Below are positions 1 to 6,758 of a stretch of 10,551 nt of DNA, one piece after another. Source of the DNA: an uncultured Eubacteriales bacterium (GTDB taxonomy: Bacteria; Bacillota; Clostridia; Oscillospirales; Oscillospiraceae); contig USGS01000059.1 of the NCBI GenBank assembly GCA_900554275.1, forward strand, positions 1-10,551, read 5' to 3'. Below the pieces are notes generated by a model. It searched no databases. It was not told the DNA's origin and saw only the letters and a list, made by a program, of their open reading frames with translations. Each line of letters begins with the position of its first letter. The stretch's first letter is position 1. Made by a program: the position numbers and the translations under genes.

Positions 1-340
1 AATAGCAATTATTGCAATTCGGCAGCTTTCCGCATACGCCGCATCTGGAAATACCGCCGGAATATCTCGTCGCACGCGTTCCGCAGCGTTTGCATTCCCA
101 GTACCCGCACGAATAGCCGGCGGAAACGACCAGTCTTCCGTCGCCCTTGCGGCAGCCGCCGCCGGACACATTGTTGAGCTCTTCGTCCGCAAGCTCTCCT
201 GCTTTGGGATGCAGGATCTCAAAATACGCAGCCGCGCTCTCTTCGGTCATTTCCACGCCGTTTTCCTTTGCGAGAGCCAACAGCGCTTCGGGAGTTTCTG
301 CCGCCTTCGCCTTTGCGAAAAGTTCTTTATTGTTTTCCAT
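1..340 (-). CDS. Nif11-type leader peptide precursor with Cys-rich, zinc-ribbon-like core (3' end outside window)
   Basis: The ATG is at 340-338, 6 nt after an AGAAGGAGATC ribosome site. At least 113 codons are visible and no stop appears before the left edge. Residues 1-61 are a Nif11-like leader: an amphipathic helical region rich in Lys, Glu and Ala, then HPKAGEL, then ELNNVSGG. This is the kind of double-glycine site cut by C39 exporters, and such an exporter lies upstream in the same operon. The part after the GG starts at Cys63. It contains Cys78, then C83-x2-C86 and C100-x2-C103, then C109-x2-C112. The paired CxxC knuckles (CKRCG and CGVCG) resemble a zinc ribbon. The start lies 13 nt after the stop of the next precursor upstream. 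The role of the mature product is unknown. It could be a RiPP, a bacteriocin or a secreted metal-binding mini-protein. Confidence 0.85.
   Translation of the reverse strand, partial: MENNKELFAKAKAAETPEALLALAKENGVEMTEESAAAYFEILHPKAGELADEELNNVSGGGCRKGDGRLVVSAGYSCGYWECKRCGTRATRYSGGISRCGVCGKLPNCNNCY
158..340 (-). repeat. Nif11 leader repeat copy 1
   Basis: DNA encoding the 61-residue leader. It is the most diverged of three tandem same-strand copies (others at 567-749 and 1039-1221), all with GG at the same codon positions. Confidence 0.75.
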
Positions 341-353
341 AATGATCTCCTTC

Positions 354-749
354 TCAGCACTTCATGACATGTGATTCGACCATCTTTATTGTGCTTCCGT
401 CGTGTATTTTCAGAGTATAATACCATGCGCCATTTTCATAGTTTCTCTTCACGACCTTGCCGGTGGCGGTTATCCTGGTTGCTCCCAACCAGCTATGGAT
501 GTATAATACGGTTTCGCCCACAGCGAATCGGGGCTGTGGTCTGCCGGCCTCATAGCCACCGCCGCAGCCGCCCGATACATTGTCAAGCTCGCTGTCGGAA
601 AGCTCGCCGGTCTGGGGATGCAGCCGGTCAAAGTACGCCTTGGTCTCCTCCTCGGTCAGCTCAATACCGTTTTCCTTTGCCAGAGCCATAAGCTCCTCAG
701 GGGTCTTCGCTTCCTTTGCCTTCGCAACGAGTTCCTTGGTCAGCTCCAT
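354..749 (-). CDS. Nif11-type leader peptide precursor with SH3-like beta-rich C-terminal domain
   Basis: 131 residues, ATG at 749-747 behind a strong AAAGGAGGAG site, TGA at 356-354. Residues 1-61 are the shared leader (KELVAKAKEAKTPEEL, then HPQTGEL, then ELDNVSGG), closely matching the precursors on both sides. Cleavage after GG would leave an N-terminal Cys62. The rest is about 70 residues with only one more Cys, the last residue (131). It alternates hydrophobic and charged residues (RFAVGETVLYI, TGKVVKRNY, WYYTLKI, DGSTIKMVESHV). That spacing is what one sees in small SH3/KOW-like beta barrels, which is an inference from pattern only. It has none of the Ser/Thr-Cys richness of a lanthipeptide core. 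The family as a leader-bearing precursor is clear; the function of the C-terminal part is unknown. Confidence 0.88.
   Translation of the reverse strand: MELTKELVAKAKEAKTPEELMALAKENGIELTEEETKAYFDRLHPQTGELSDSELDNVSGGCGGGYEAGRPQPRFAVGETVLYIHSWLGATRITATGKVVKRNYENGAWYYTLKIHDGSTIKMVESHVMKC
567..749 (-). repeat. Nif11 leader repeat copy 2
   Basis: Strong nucleotide match to 1039-1221, including near-identical runs around CCGGTCTGGGG and GCAGCCGGTCAAAGTACG. The similarity stops at the GG codons, where the C-terminal parts diverge. Confidence 0.85.
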
Positions 750-804
750 GGTTCTCCTCCTTTAATAGCATTAGCATTTGCCTGTCACTTACTCCACGCT
801 GGGG

Positions 805-1221
805 TCATCTTCTGTTCGCCGGATGATAGCACTCACGGGGCTCCATCGCCTTCGCCGCCCTTATGGTCAGCTCTATGATCGTTGTCCAGAGGCTGCCCTT
901 GACGGCGAGGGGGTCGACGCCCCAATACAAGCACCGACAGCAAGTACCCTTCACGCCGAAGGTGGAAGGTCCATCCACATAGTGCCTGCACTTATGGCCG
1001 CAGGTGGTTTTAAGGCGTCCTCCGCTGGAGTAGCAGCCGCCGCCGGCCACGTTGTCCAGCTCGTCGTCGGACAGCTCGCCGGTCTGGGGGTGCAGCCGGT
1101 CAAAGTACGTCTTGGCCTCCTCCTCGATCAGCCCAATATTGTTTTCCTTTGCCATAGCCAGCAGCTCCTCGGGAGTCTTCGCCGCCCTTGCCTTCGCCAG
1201 CAGTTCATCGTTCAGCTCCAT
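805..1221 (-). CDS. Nif11-type leader peptide precursor with Cys-rich core
   Basis: 138 residues, TGA at 807-805. The reading frame stays open up to 1296, but the ATG at 1221 is chosen for three reasons. It has a GAGGAAAGGA site 8 nt upstream, it aligns exactly with the starts of the two sister precursors, and a longer start would overlap the preceding gene. Residues 1-61 form the leader (ELLAKARAAKTPEEL, HPQTGEL, ELDNVAGG). After the GGG comes Cys63, then C74-x3-C78, then C94, C95 and C97, and a distant C131. This spacing could bind a metal or form disulfides. Residues 108-126 look like an amphipathic helix, unlike the tail of either sister. The leader DNA is strongly similar to that of the gene at 354-749, so these are paralogues with swapped or fast-evolving C-termini. 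Confidence 0.87.
   Translation of the reverse strand: MELNDELLAKARAAKTPEELLAMAKENNIGLIEEEAKTYFDRLHPQTGELSDDELDNVAGGGCYSSGGRLKTTCGHKCRHYVDGPSTFGVKGTCCRCLYWGVDPLAVKGSLWTTIIELTIRAAKAMEPRECYHPANRR
1039..1221 (-). repeat. Nif11 leader repeat copy 3
   Basis: Partner of 567-749. Leader DNA is conserved while the following core DNA is unrelated, as expected from duplication followed by core replacement or rapid change. Confidence 0.85.
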
Positions 1222-1229
1222 TCTCTGTA

Positions 1230-1239
1230 TCCTTTCCTC
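1230..1239 (-). promoter_or_regulatory. Ribosome site fixing the start of the third leader precursor
   Basis: GAGGAAAGGA on the minus strand, 8 nt before the ATG at 1221. It rules out the 25-codon longer start at 1296, which would overlap the preceding precursor. Confidence 0.8.
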
Positions 1240-1265
1240 ATTCTCTTTTTCCGCTCCCAAGGGCT

Positions 1266-1514
1266 TTATTCGCCCCGGTCTCTCTTCGCCTGACACTTGT
1301 CGCAGTACCCCTCGTCATTGATGAAGGTGTACGCGCCGCATCTTTTGCATGAGCCACGCTTGCCGTCGCCGATGATCACCAGCTTACTGGGGGTCACGCT
1401 CTGGCCGAGGGTCAGCTTCTTGCCGGGGTTCAGCTTCTTGCTGCCGCCGCCCACCTTTTCAAGCTCCTCTTCGTTCAGCTCAGCCGCGTTCATGATGTTC
1501 TTTTCCTCTTTCAT
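1266..1514 (-). CDS. Short double-glycine-leader peptide precursor with CxxC...CxxC zinc-ribbon core
   Basis: 82 residues, ATG at 1514-1512 after a GAAAGGAGAAACGAA ribosome site, TAA at 1268-1266. It lacks the Nif11 helical domain. The first 24 residues end in ELNEEELEKVGGG, a classic ComC/class II bacteriocin type leader that C39 exporters recognise (acidic and Leu positions ahead of Gly-Gly). The 58-residue remainder is Lys- and Gly-rich with C56-x2-C59 and C71-x2-C74 separated by 11 residues, a textbook zinc-ribbon spacing. CKRCG is shared with the precursor at the left edge. An in-frame second Met (residue 8) would leave a leader too short to be convincing. The gene begins 30 nt after the sigma factor stop and is the first of the precursor block. 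Export by the neighbouring C39 transporter is inferred. Confidence 0.82.
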   Translation of the reverse strand: MKEEKNIMNAAELNEEELEKVGGGSKKLNPGKKLTLGQSVTPSKLVIIGDGKRGSCKRCGAYTFINDEGYCDKCQAKRDRGE

Positions 1515-1544
1515 TTCGTTTCTCCTTTCGTTATTTACATCGGT

Positions 1545-2039
1545 CTATATGACCGGCTCGCCCATGTGTTTCCGCAGCAGCCGCAGCGCCTCCTTATGCA
1601 GCACCTTGACATAGGCATAGGAGACTCCCAGCCGCGCCGCCGTGTCCTTCAGGGACATCCTCTTGTAGTACCGCAGAACGATCAGCGCCCGTGAGCGGTC
1701 GTCCAGCTTGCCCAGCGCCTCTCCCAGCGTCCGGAGAGACTCCTGCCGCAGCAGGCCATCGTCCACACCGCCCTCATCGGGCAGGTCCTCCGGCAGCTCC
1801 GCACAAATGCGGTGGGCGCGGAAATAATCGATGACCGTGTTCCGGGTGATGGTGTAGACCCAGGTGGCGGCCGACGCCCGATCGGCATCAAAGGTCTGGT
1901 ACTTTTCGCAGACCTTCAGGAACACTTCACTGACAACATCCTCAACGTCGGCCTTGTTGGAGAGCTTCCCGAACACATACCCACGAACCTTTTCGGCATA
2001 TTCCGCATACAGCGTTTCTCTTTCTGCCGTCATGCTCAT
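1545..2039 (-). CDS. ECF-type RNA polymerase sigma factor
   Basis: 164 residues, the normal size for an ECF sigma factor. Sigma region 2 lies at about residues 10-76 (YAEKVRGYVFGKL, DVEDVVSEVFLKV, ATWVYTITRNTVIDYFR). Region 4 is at about 102-156, with a helix-turn-helix beginning MSLKDTAARLGVS at 128. The acidic linker (80-95) is short and there is no extra domain. The ATG at 2039-2037 overlaps the TGA of the upstream 77-residue gene in an ATGA junction, so translation is probably coupled. A GGAGG lies about 11 nt upstream; Met3 is an alternative start. Its place inside the operon, just before the precursors, suggests it controls their expression, its own operon, or a wider set. No membrane anti-sigma factor is visible; the coupled small protein is the only nearby candidate partner. 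Confidence 0.93.
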   Translation of the reverse strand: MSMTAERETLYAEYAEKVRGYVFGKLSNKADVEDVVSEVFLKVCEKYQTFDADRASAATWVYTITRNTVIDYFRAHRICAELPEDLPDEGGVDDGLLRQESLRTLGEALGKLDDRSRALIVLRYYKRMSLKDTAARLGVSYAYVKVLHKEALRLLRKHMGEPVI

Positions 2040-2269
2040 GTCGCGCCGCCTCCGCCGCCGTCGGTCCGCTTTTTGCGGTACAGCTCTCCCGCGGCGCTCA
2101 CCTGGATGAGCTCGTCGTCCGAAAGCTCCGCGCCGTATGCACTCTCCACCCCGTCGATCACCGACTGGAGCTGCGGGTCGTTTTCAAACCGCTGATAGTC
2201 GAAGAGCTGGAAAAGCGTTCCCTCGCTCAGGCGGGGCGCTTCGGCCCGGTCTAACTTTTTCCCTTCCAT
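2036..2269 (-). CDS. Small protein coupled to the sigma factor, carrying a leader-like ELSDDEL...SAAG motif
   Basis: 77 residues, no family recognised with certainty. A GTG at 2284 would extend it by 5 codons. The ATG at 2269 is preferred because AAGGAGGA sits at 2281-2274, just upstream, while nothing suitable precedes the GTG. Residues 17-44 are probably helical (TLFQLFDYQRFENDP and onward). Residues 48-61 read ELSDDELIQVSAAG, sharing the seven residues ELSDDEL with the leader of the precursor at 805-1221. Where the precursors have GG, this protein has AA. A basic stretch (RKKR) and a run of five Gly close it. There are no Cys residues and no membrane segment. The 4-nt overlap with the sigma gene suggests a matched dose of the two proteins. 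It may be a sigma partner or a non-cleaved leader relative; both are inference. Confidence 0.7.
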   Translation of the reverse strand: MEGKKLDRAEAPRLSEGTLFQLFDYQRFENDPQLQSVIDGVESAYGAELSDDELIQVSAAGELYRKKRTDGGGGGAT

Positions 2270-2273
2270 ATCT

Positions 2274-2281
2274 TCCTCCTT
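2274..2281 (-). promoter_or_regulatory. Ribosome site fixing the start of the 77-residue gene
   Basis: AAGGAGGA on the minus strand, 4-5 nt before the ATG at 2269. It lies inside the ORF if the GTG at 2284 were used, so the ATG is favoured. Confidence 0.75.
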
Positions 2282-2356
2282 CACCTATTGATACGAGCCA
2301 AAAAGGAAAATGGCTAATACTTTTGGAAAGATTTTCAGAAATATTTTCCCCTGCCA

Positions 2357-4558
2357 TTACACAGCGCCGCCGGAGGCCGTGTCCAGTCTCTGCCGCGCCA
2401 CCAGCTCGGCAAAGAACCCGTCGGCGGCGATCAGCTCATCGTATGTGCCGTCCTCTATGATCCTGCCCCGGTCCAGCACGATGATCCGATCACACTGCCG
2501 TATGGTGGACAGCCGGTGGGCGATGACGATGCGGGTGCATTTCAGCTGCTCCAGCGAGTCGGACACCTTTTTCTGGGTGATGTTGTCCAGCGCGCTGGTG
2601 GCCTCGTCAAACATCAGGATCTTGGGCTTGGGCGCGATGGCGCGGGCGATCATCAGCCGCTGCTTCTGGCCGCCGGATATGCCGCCCGAGCCCTCAGAGA
2701 TCATCGTGCTCATGCCCATGGGCATGTTCCGTATATCGTCGGCGATACCGGACAGCTCCGCCGCCTCCCAGGCGTCCTGCTGGGTCAGCCACGGGGCGGA
2801 GATCACGATGTTGGAGTAGATGTCCCCCTGGAACAGCCTGCCGTTCTGCATCACCACGCCGATGCGCCGCCGCAGCGACCGCAGATCGATCTTCTCCAGG
2901 TCCTTGCCGTCATAATAGACCGCGCCCTTTTGGGGCTTTTCAAAGCCCAGCAGCAGCCGCAGCAGCGTGGACTTCCCGCAGCCCGTTTTCCCCACGATGG
3001 CCACGTACTGGCCGGGGCGGATCTTCAAAGACAGGTCGTCGATAACAAGGGGCATGGTGTCATTATATCGGAAGGACACATGGCTCAGCTCGATCCCGCC
3101 CGACAGCCGTGTCAGCACCTGCTTGCCGTCTGAGATCTCGGGGAGTGCCTCGAAAAAGGGCTTTACTATGGCGAGGATAGGCTTGATCTGCGCCGCCGAA
3201 AGGGCCATCCCGGCCAGGGACATGAACGCGCCGGACACCATGCCGTAGGCCGTGTCGAAGGCGTAGTAGTCCGCCACCGAAATGCCCGACTGCACCGCCA
3301 TATAGTACATGACGATCGTCCCCGTAAGGCTGATGGCCAGACTGATGACAGCATTGAGCTTCAGGAACGCCGGCGGGTCATAGGTCAGCCGGGCGCTCTC
3401 GGTATAGAGGTTGCCCCACCGGGCAAAGGCGCGCTTCTCCGCCCCGGCCAGCCTGATCTTCTGTATGCCGGAGATGAGGGCATAGGTCATGCCGCTCTCC
3501 TTGCCGGAAAGCTCCATCTGCCGGGAGCTTACCTTCATCTGCACGAAGGTGGACAGCAGGGAGAACACAACGGTCACCAGGATAATGACCAGCGCAGGCA
3601 CTACCAGCGCCGGGGCATAGGCGAATATCTGCGATATGTATATAAGGGAAAACAGGGATGTGAACCCCGTGGACAGCACGGTGGACGCCAGCATCTTGCA
3701 GAGCACGCCGATCTGTGAGGCACGCTCTGCCAGTTCGCCGGCGCTGTACGGCTTGAAAAAGTCCGCCGGAAGGGACATGATGCGCATCATCGACGCCGCG
3801 TCAACGGATATGCTCAGCTTTGTTTCGATCCGCGCCTGGATCATTTCCTTCACCGCTGTGACCAGCAGCACGCTCACCGAAACGCACACCGAAAACACGG
3901 CCATAGCTGCCAGCAGCCGGACGCTGCCGGAGGGCAGCACCCGGGCGAAAAGCAGCTGGCTGATCATCGGGGAGAGCATCCCCAGCAGTGACAGCGCCAG
4001 CGTAGCCAGCGCGATCATCACATAGTCCGACGCGGAGAGCGTCCTCACGATATACCCCGCCAACGCGGAAAGGCTGAGCTTCTTCAGAGGAAACGGCTTA
4101 TAAAAGACGATGGCCTCCTCCCCGAACAGATGCTGGTTTTTCCGGTCGATCCGCTTCCTTCTGCCGGTCTCGGGGTCGAAATAGGTATAGCCGGAAAGCC
4201 CCCCGGGAATAAGCGCCACGGCCTTCCCGCTCTCCCGGAAAAAGCCCAGCATCGCGCCGATGGCGTCACGATACCACCCGTCCTCCAGGCGCACCGTGCG
4301 CCGCATGATGCCGTAGGGCCGCAGGAGATATTCCAGCTGCTCGTTCACATCCGAAATACTGTCCGGGATCTCCCGGCTCTTTATGTGATAGTGCTTGAGG
4401 ATGTCGTCAATGGCATCCTTGGCCGCTCTGCGGTCGTCGCTGACGGCGGCGCTGATCCGCTTTCCCATCACGGCGGACGCCATATTGGCAAACGCCTCGG
4501 AGAACGCCTCGTCGTCGTACTGCTTGCGTTCTCTTATCTGCTCATCGAACCAACCCAT
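2357..4558 (-). CDS. NHLM-type ABC exporter, permease/ATP-binding subunit lacking an active peptidase
   Basis: 733 residues. ATG at 4558-4556, with GAAGGAGGTGG spanning the stop of the previous gene 16 nt upstream, so translation is coupled. Residues 1 to about 165 are a soluble N-terminal domain without the Cys/His pair of C39 peptidases. It retains a FDPETGRR segment reminiscent of the C39 Asp-Pro strand, so it may be a degenerate peptidase fold. Several membrane segments follow from about 172 to 460. The nucleotide-binding domain is complete: Walker A GKTGCGKST at 523-531, signature ISGGQKQR at 627-634, Walker B ILMFDEA around Glu652 and the switch His681. It is the expected second half of the NHLM exporter pair (TIGR03797-like), probably a heterodimer with the C39 protein encoded just upstream. 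Family assignment rests on motifs, length and neighbours. Confidence 0.93.
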   Translation of the reverse strand: MGWFDEQIRERKQYDDEAFSEAFANMASAVMGKRISAAVSDDRRAAKDAIDDILKHYHIKSREIPDSISDVNEQLEYLLRPYGIMRRTVRLEDGWYRDAIGAMLGFFRESGKAVALIPGGLSGYTYFDPETGRRKRIDRKNQHLFGEEAIVFYKPFPLKKLSLSALAGYIVRTLSASDYVMIALATLALSLLGMLSPMISQLLFARVLPSGSVRLLAAMAVFSVCVSVSVLLVTAVKEMIQARIETKLSISVDAASMMRIMSLPADFFKPYSAGELAERASQIGVLCKMLASTVLSTGFTSLFSLIYISQIFAYAPALVVPALVIILVTVVFSLLSTFVQMKVSSRQMELSGKESGMTYALISGIQKIRLAGAEKRAFARWGNLYTESARLTYDPPAFLKLNAVISLAISLTGTIVMYYMAVQSGISVADYYAFDTAYGMVSGAFMSLAGMALSAAQIKPILAIVKPFFEALPEISDGKQVLTRLSGGIELSHVSFRYNDTMPLVIDDLSLKIRPGQYVAIVGKTGCGKSTLLRLLLGFEKPQKGAVYYDGKDLEKIDLRSLRRRIGVVMQNGRLFQGDIYSNIVISAPWLTQQDAWEAAELSGIADDIRNMPMGMSTMISEGSGGISGGQKQRLMIARAIAPKPKILMFDEATSALDNITQKKVSDSLEQLKCTRIVIAHRLSTIRQCDRIIVLDRGRIIEDGTYDELIAADGFFAELVARQRLDTASGGAV

Positions 4559-4574
4559 ATCACGTCCACCTCCT

Positions 4575-6749
4575 TCACTCGTTTGATACCAGCTGCGTAT
4601 ACGCGCCGCCCTGCCGCATCAGCTCCTCATGGGTGCCGCGCTCCACGACCCGTCCCTGCTCCATGACGATGATCTCGTCGCAGTCCCGTATGGTGGAGAG
4701 CCGGTGGGCCACCACAATGCAGGTGATGCCCCTGTCCTTGATGGACTTGACCACGTCATACTCGGTCTTCGCGTCCAGCGCGCTGGTGGCCTCGTCCAGA
4801 ATGATGATGGTGGGGTCCTGGGTGAGCACCCGGGCGATCTCCAGCCGCTGCCGCTGGCCGCCGGACAGGTCCTTGCCGCCCTCCGTCAGCTTGTACTGAT
4901 ACCCTCCGTCACGCTGCATGATGTCCTCGTGGAGCTGGGCGTCCCGGGCGGCCATGATCATCTCAAAGTCCTCGATGGAGTTATCCCACATCTTTATGTT
5001 GTTGGCGATGGTGTCCTCAAACAGGATGATGTCCTGGTCCACCACGGCGAGAGAGCCTGTGAACACACTCCTGTCTATTTGAGAGATGGGCCTGCCGTCG
5101 AACAGTATCTCCCCGCTCCACGGCTTGTAGAGCCCGGAGATCAGCTTGGAGATGGTGGATTTGCCGCAGCCGGAGGGCCCGACAAACGCCACGCGGCTTC
5201 CCGGCTTCAGCGTCATGCTGAAATCGGAGATCAGCGGCTCGGCAAGCCGCGAATATCCGAACGTAACGTGCCGCAGCTCCACCGCGCCGGAGAGCTTGCT
5301 GTATTCGGCGCTGTCATCCGCCGCCTCCAGCGCCGGATCAGTGGGGTACTTCATCACGTCCTCGATCCGCTCCATATCGGTGCGCATTTCCTGGAGCGTC
5401 TGCCCCGCCGAGATCAGCGTCATCGCCGGGGATACAAAGGAGGAGAGGAAGCCTTGGAACGCCAGGATCATACCCACGGTGAAGCTGCCGTCCATCGTCA
5501 GATAGACGCCCATCATCAGCACCGCCGTGCCGCAGAGGGAGCTGACCAGCGCAGGCAGCAGCCCCAGCAGCTGATTTGTGCGCTGGAACTTGACCTGGCT
5601 GGCGTTGACGCTGGCCTGGTAGCCCGCCCACTTTTCAAAAAAGCCGTTCTCCGCGCCGCTGGCCTTGATGGTCTCTATCATCTCAATGCCGGCGACGGTC
5701 GTGCCGGCCAGCTTGCCGGCGTCCCGCATCTGCACCCGGGTGATGTTGATGCGCTTTTTGGAGATGACGCGGGAAAGCGCCAGGTTCGCCAGCACGGACG
5801 CCAGCCCGATCAGCGTCAGCACCACGCTGTACCGCAGCATGACCACAAGATAGAACACCATCATGGCGGCGTCCAGCGCCAGCGGTGCAAAGGTGTTCAC
5901 CAGCTGGCCCGCGATCTCGGCGTTGGCCGACTGCCTGCCCTGAATATCACCCGCCATGCGCTGGGAGAAAAACTCCATGGGCATACGGAGCACCTTCCAC
6001 ATAAAGGTGGTATTCCCCACCACCGCCAGCTTTCCGTTGATCCGCAGGGAATAGACCGCCTGTATCCACGCCACCACCAGCTGTATCACGCTGATGCCCG
6101 CCAGGGCCAGCGTAAAGGGCATGAGCCAGTCTAGATTTTCTCCCGTCAGCAGCCGATCCAGGAACACCCGCGAAAAGGCGGGGGTGATGACACCCAGCAG
6201 GGCGGAGATAACGGCGGTCAGCGTGACAAAAACGATGGCCGTGCCCGCGCCTGTCAGCCGCTGCTTCGCGTAGCTGATCATGGACTGGGGCTTTCCCTCC
6301 GGCTTGAAGTCCTCCCCCGGCTCGAAGAACAGGCATATCCCCGTGAACGCTTCATCGAACGCCTTCATGGAAACGGTGTACGTCCCCTTGGCCGGGTCGT
6401 TCAGCACGGCCTTGTCTCCCCGAAATCCATTCAGAACTACAAAATGATTAAAATTCCAATGAATAATGCAAGGAAATTTTCCGCTTTTTTTCAAGTCCTC
6501 CGGCTCATACCGATACCCTTTTGCCGCAAGTCCGTAGCTGCGCGCGGCACGGAGCACGTTGCGGGCGTTCGAGCCGTCCCGGGACACACCGCAGTCCAGG
6601 CGCACCTGCTCCAGCGGAATCCACTTCCCATAGTAGGCCAAAATCATGGCAAGGCTTGCCGCGCCGCATTCCAGAGCCTCCATCTGCATCACAACAGGGA
6701 CTTTGGCAACGCCCTTTGTGATGGGGGCCTTTCTCTTTTCCGCCTTCAT
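4575..6749 (-). CDS. NHLM-type peptidase-containing ABC exporter (C39 peptidase, permease, ATPase)
   Basis: 724 residues, ATG at 6749-6747 with GAGGG just upstream, starting 9 nt after the adaptor gene stop. Residues 15-140 are a C39 cysteine peptidase: oxyanion Gln22, catalytic Cys28 in EALECGAASLAMIL, His102 in NHFVVLNGF and Asp118 in NDPAKG, all present. The membrane domain runs from about 165 to 460, with the family MPMEFFSQRMAGDI coupling segment. The ATPase domain is intact: Walker A GPSGCGKST 524-532, signature LSGGQRQR 628-635, Walker B IIILDE 648-653 and His682. Such proteins cut leaders after Gly-Gly and export the mature part (TIGR03796-like). All four precursors downstream carry GG sites, so they are the likely substrates. 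It probably pairs with the second ABC protein and the short adaptor. Confidence 0.96.
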   Translation of the reverse strand: MKAEKRKAPITKGVAKVPVVMQMEALECGAASLAMILAYYGKWIPLEQVRLDCGVSRDGSNARNVLRAARSYGLAAKGYRYEPEDLKKSGKFPCIIHWNFNHFVVLNGFRGDKAVLNDPAKGTYTVSMKAFDEAFTGICLFFEPGEDFKPEGKPQSMISYAKQRLTGAGTAIVFVTLTAVISALLGVITPAFSRVFLDRLLTGENLDWLMPFTLALAGISVIQLVVAWIQAVYSLRINGKLAVVGNTTFMWKVLRMPMEFFSQRMAGDIQGRQSANAEIAGQLVNTFAPLALDAAMMVFYLVVMLRYSVVLTLIGLASVLANLALSRVISKKRINITRVQMRDAGKLAGTTVAGIEMIETIKASGAENGFFEKWAGYQASVNASQVKFQRTNQLLGLLPALVSSLCGTAVLMMGVYLTMDGSFTVGMILAFQGFLSSFVSPAMTLISAGQTLQEMRTDMERIEDVMKYPTDPALEAADDSAEYSKLSGAVELRHVTFGYSRLAEPLISDFSMTLKPGSRVAFVGPSGCGKSTISKLISGLYKPWSGEILFDGRPISQIDRSVFTGSLAVVDQDIILFEDTIANNIKMWDNSIEDFEMIMAARDAQLHEDIMQRDGGYQYKLTEGGKDLSGGQRQRLEIARVLTQDPTIIILDEATSALDAKTEYDVVKSIKDRGITCIVVAHRLSTIRDCDEIIVMEQGRVVERGTHEELMRQGGAYTQLVSNE

Positions 6750-6758
6750 TTTTATCCC

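Noticed and set aside
1..1221. CRISPR-like spacing of the three similar blocks
   Set aside because: The repeated units are about 180 bp coding leader segments separated by whole gene ends, not short repeats with uniform spacers.
1222..1296. A 25-residue extension of the third leader precursor
   Set aside because: It overlaps the previous precursor gene, is absent from the two sister leaders and places the ribosome site inside the gene.
2516..3133. A 205-codon plus-strand frame
   Set aside because: It is antisense to the ATPase domain of the second exporter; composition is that of a shadow frame and it has no ribosome site of note.
4629..6134. A 501-codon open frame on the plus strand
   Set aside because: It lies wholly antisense to the C39 exporter, whose catalytic and ATPase motifs are intact. 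The translation is His/Arg/Gly/Gln-rich, as expected of a GC-rich shadow frame, and shows no domain.
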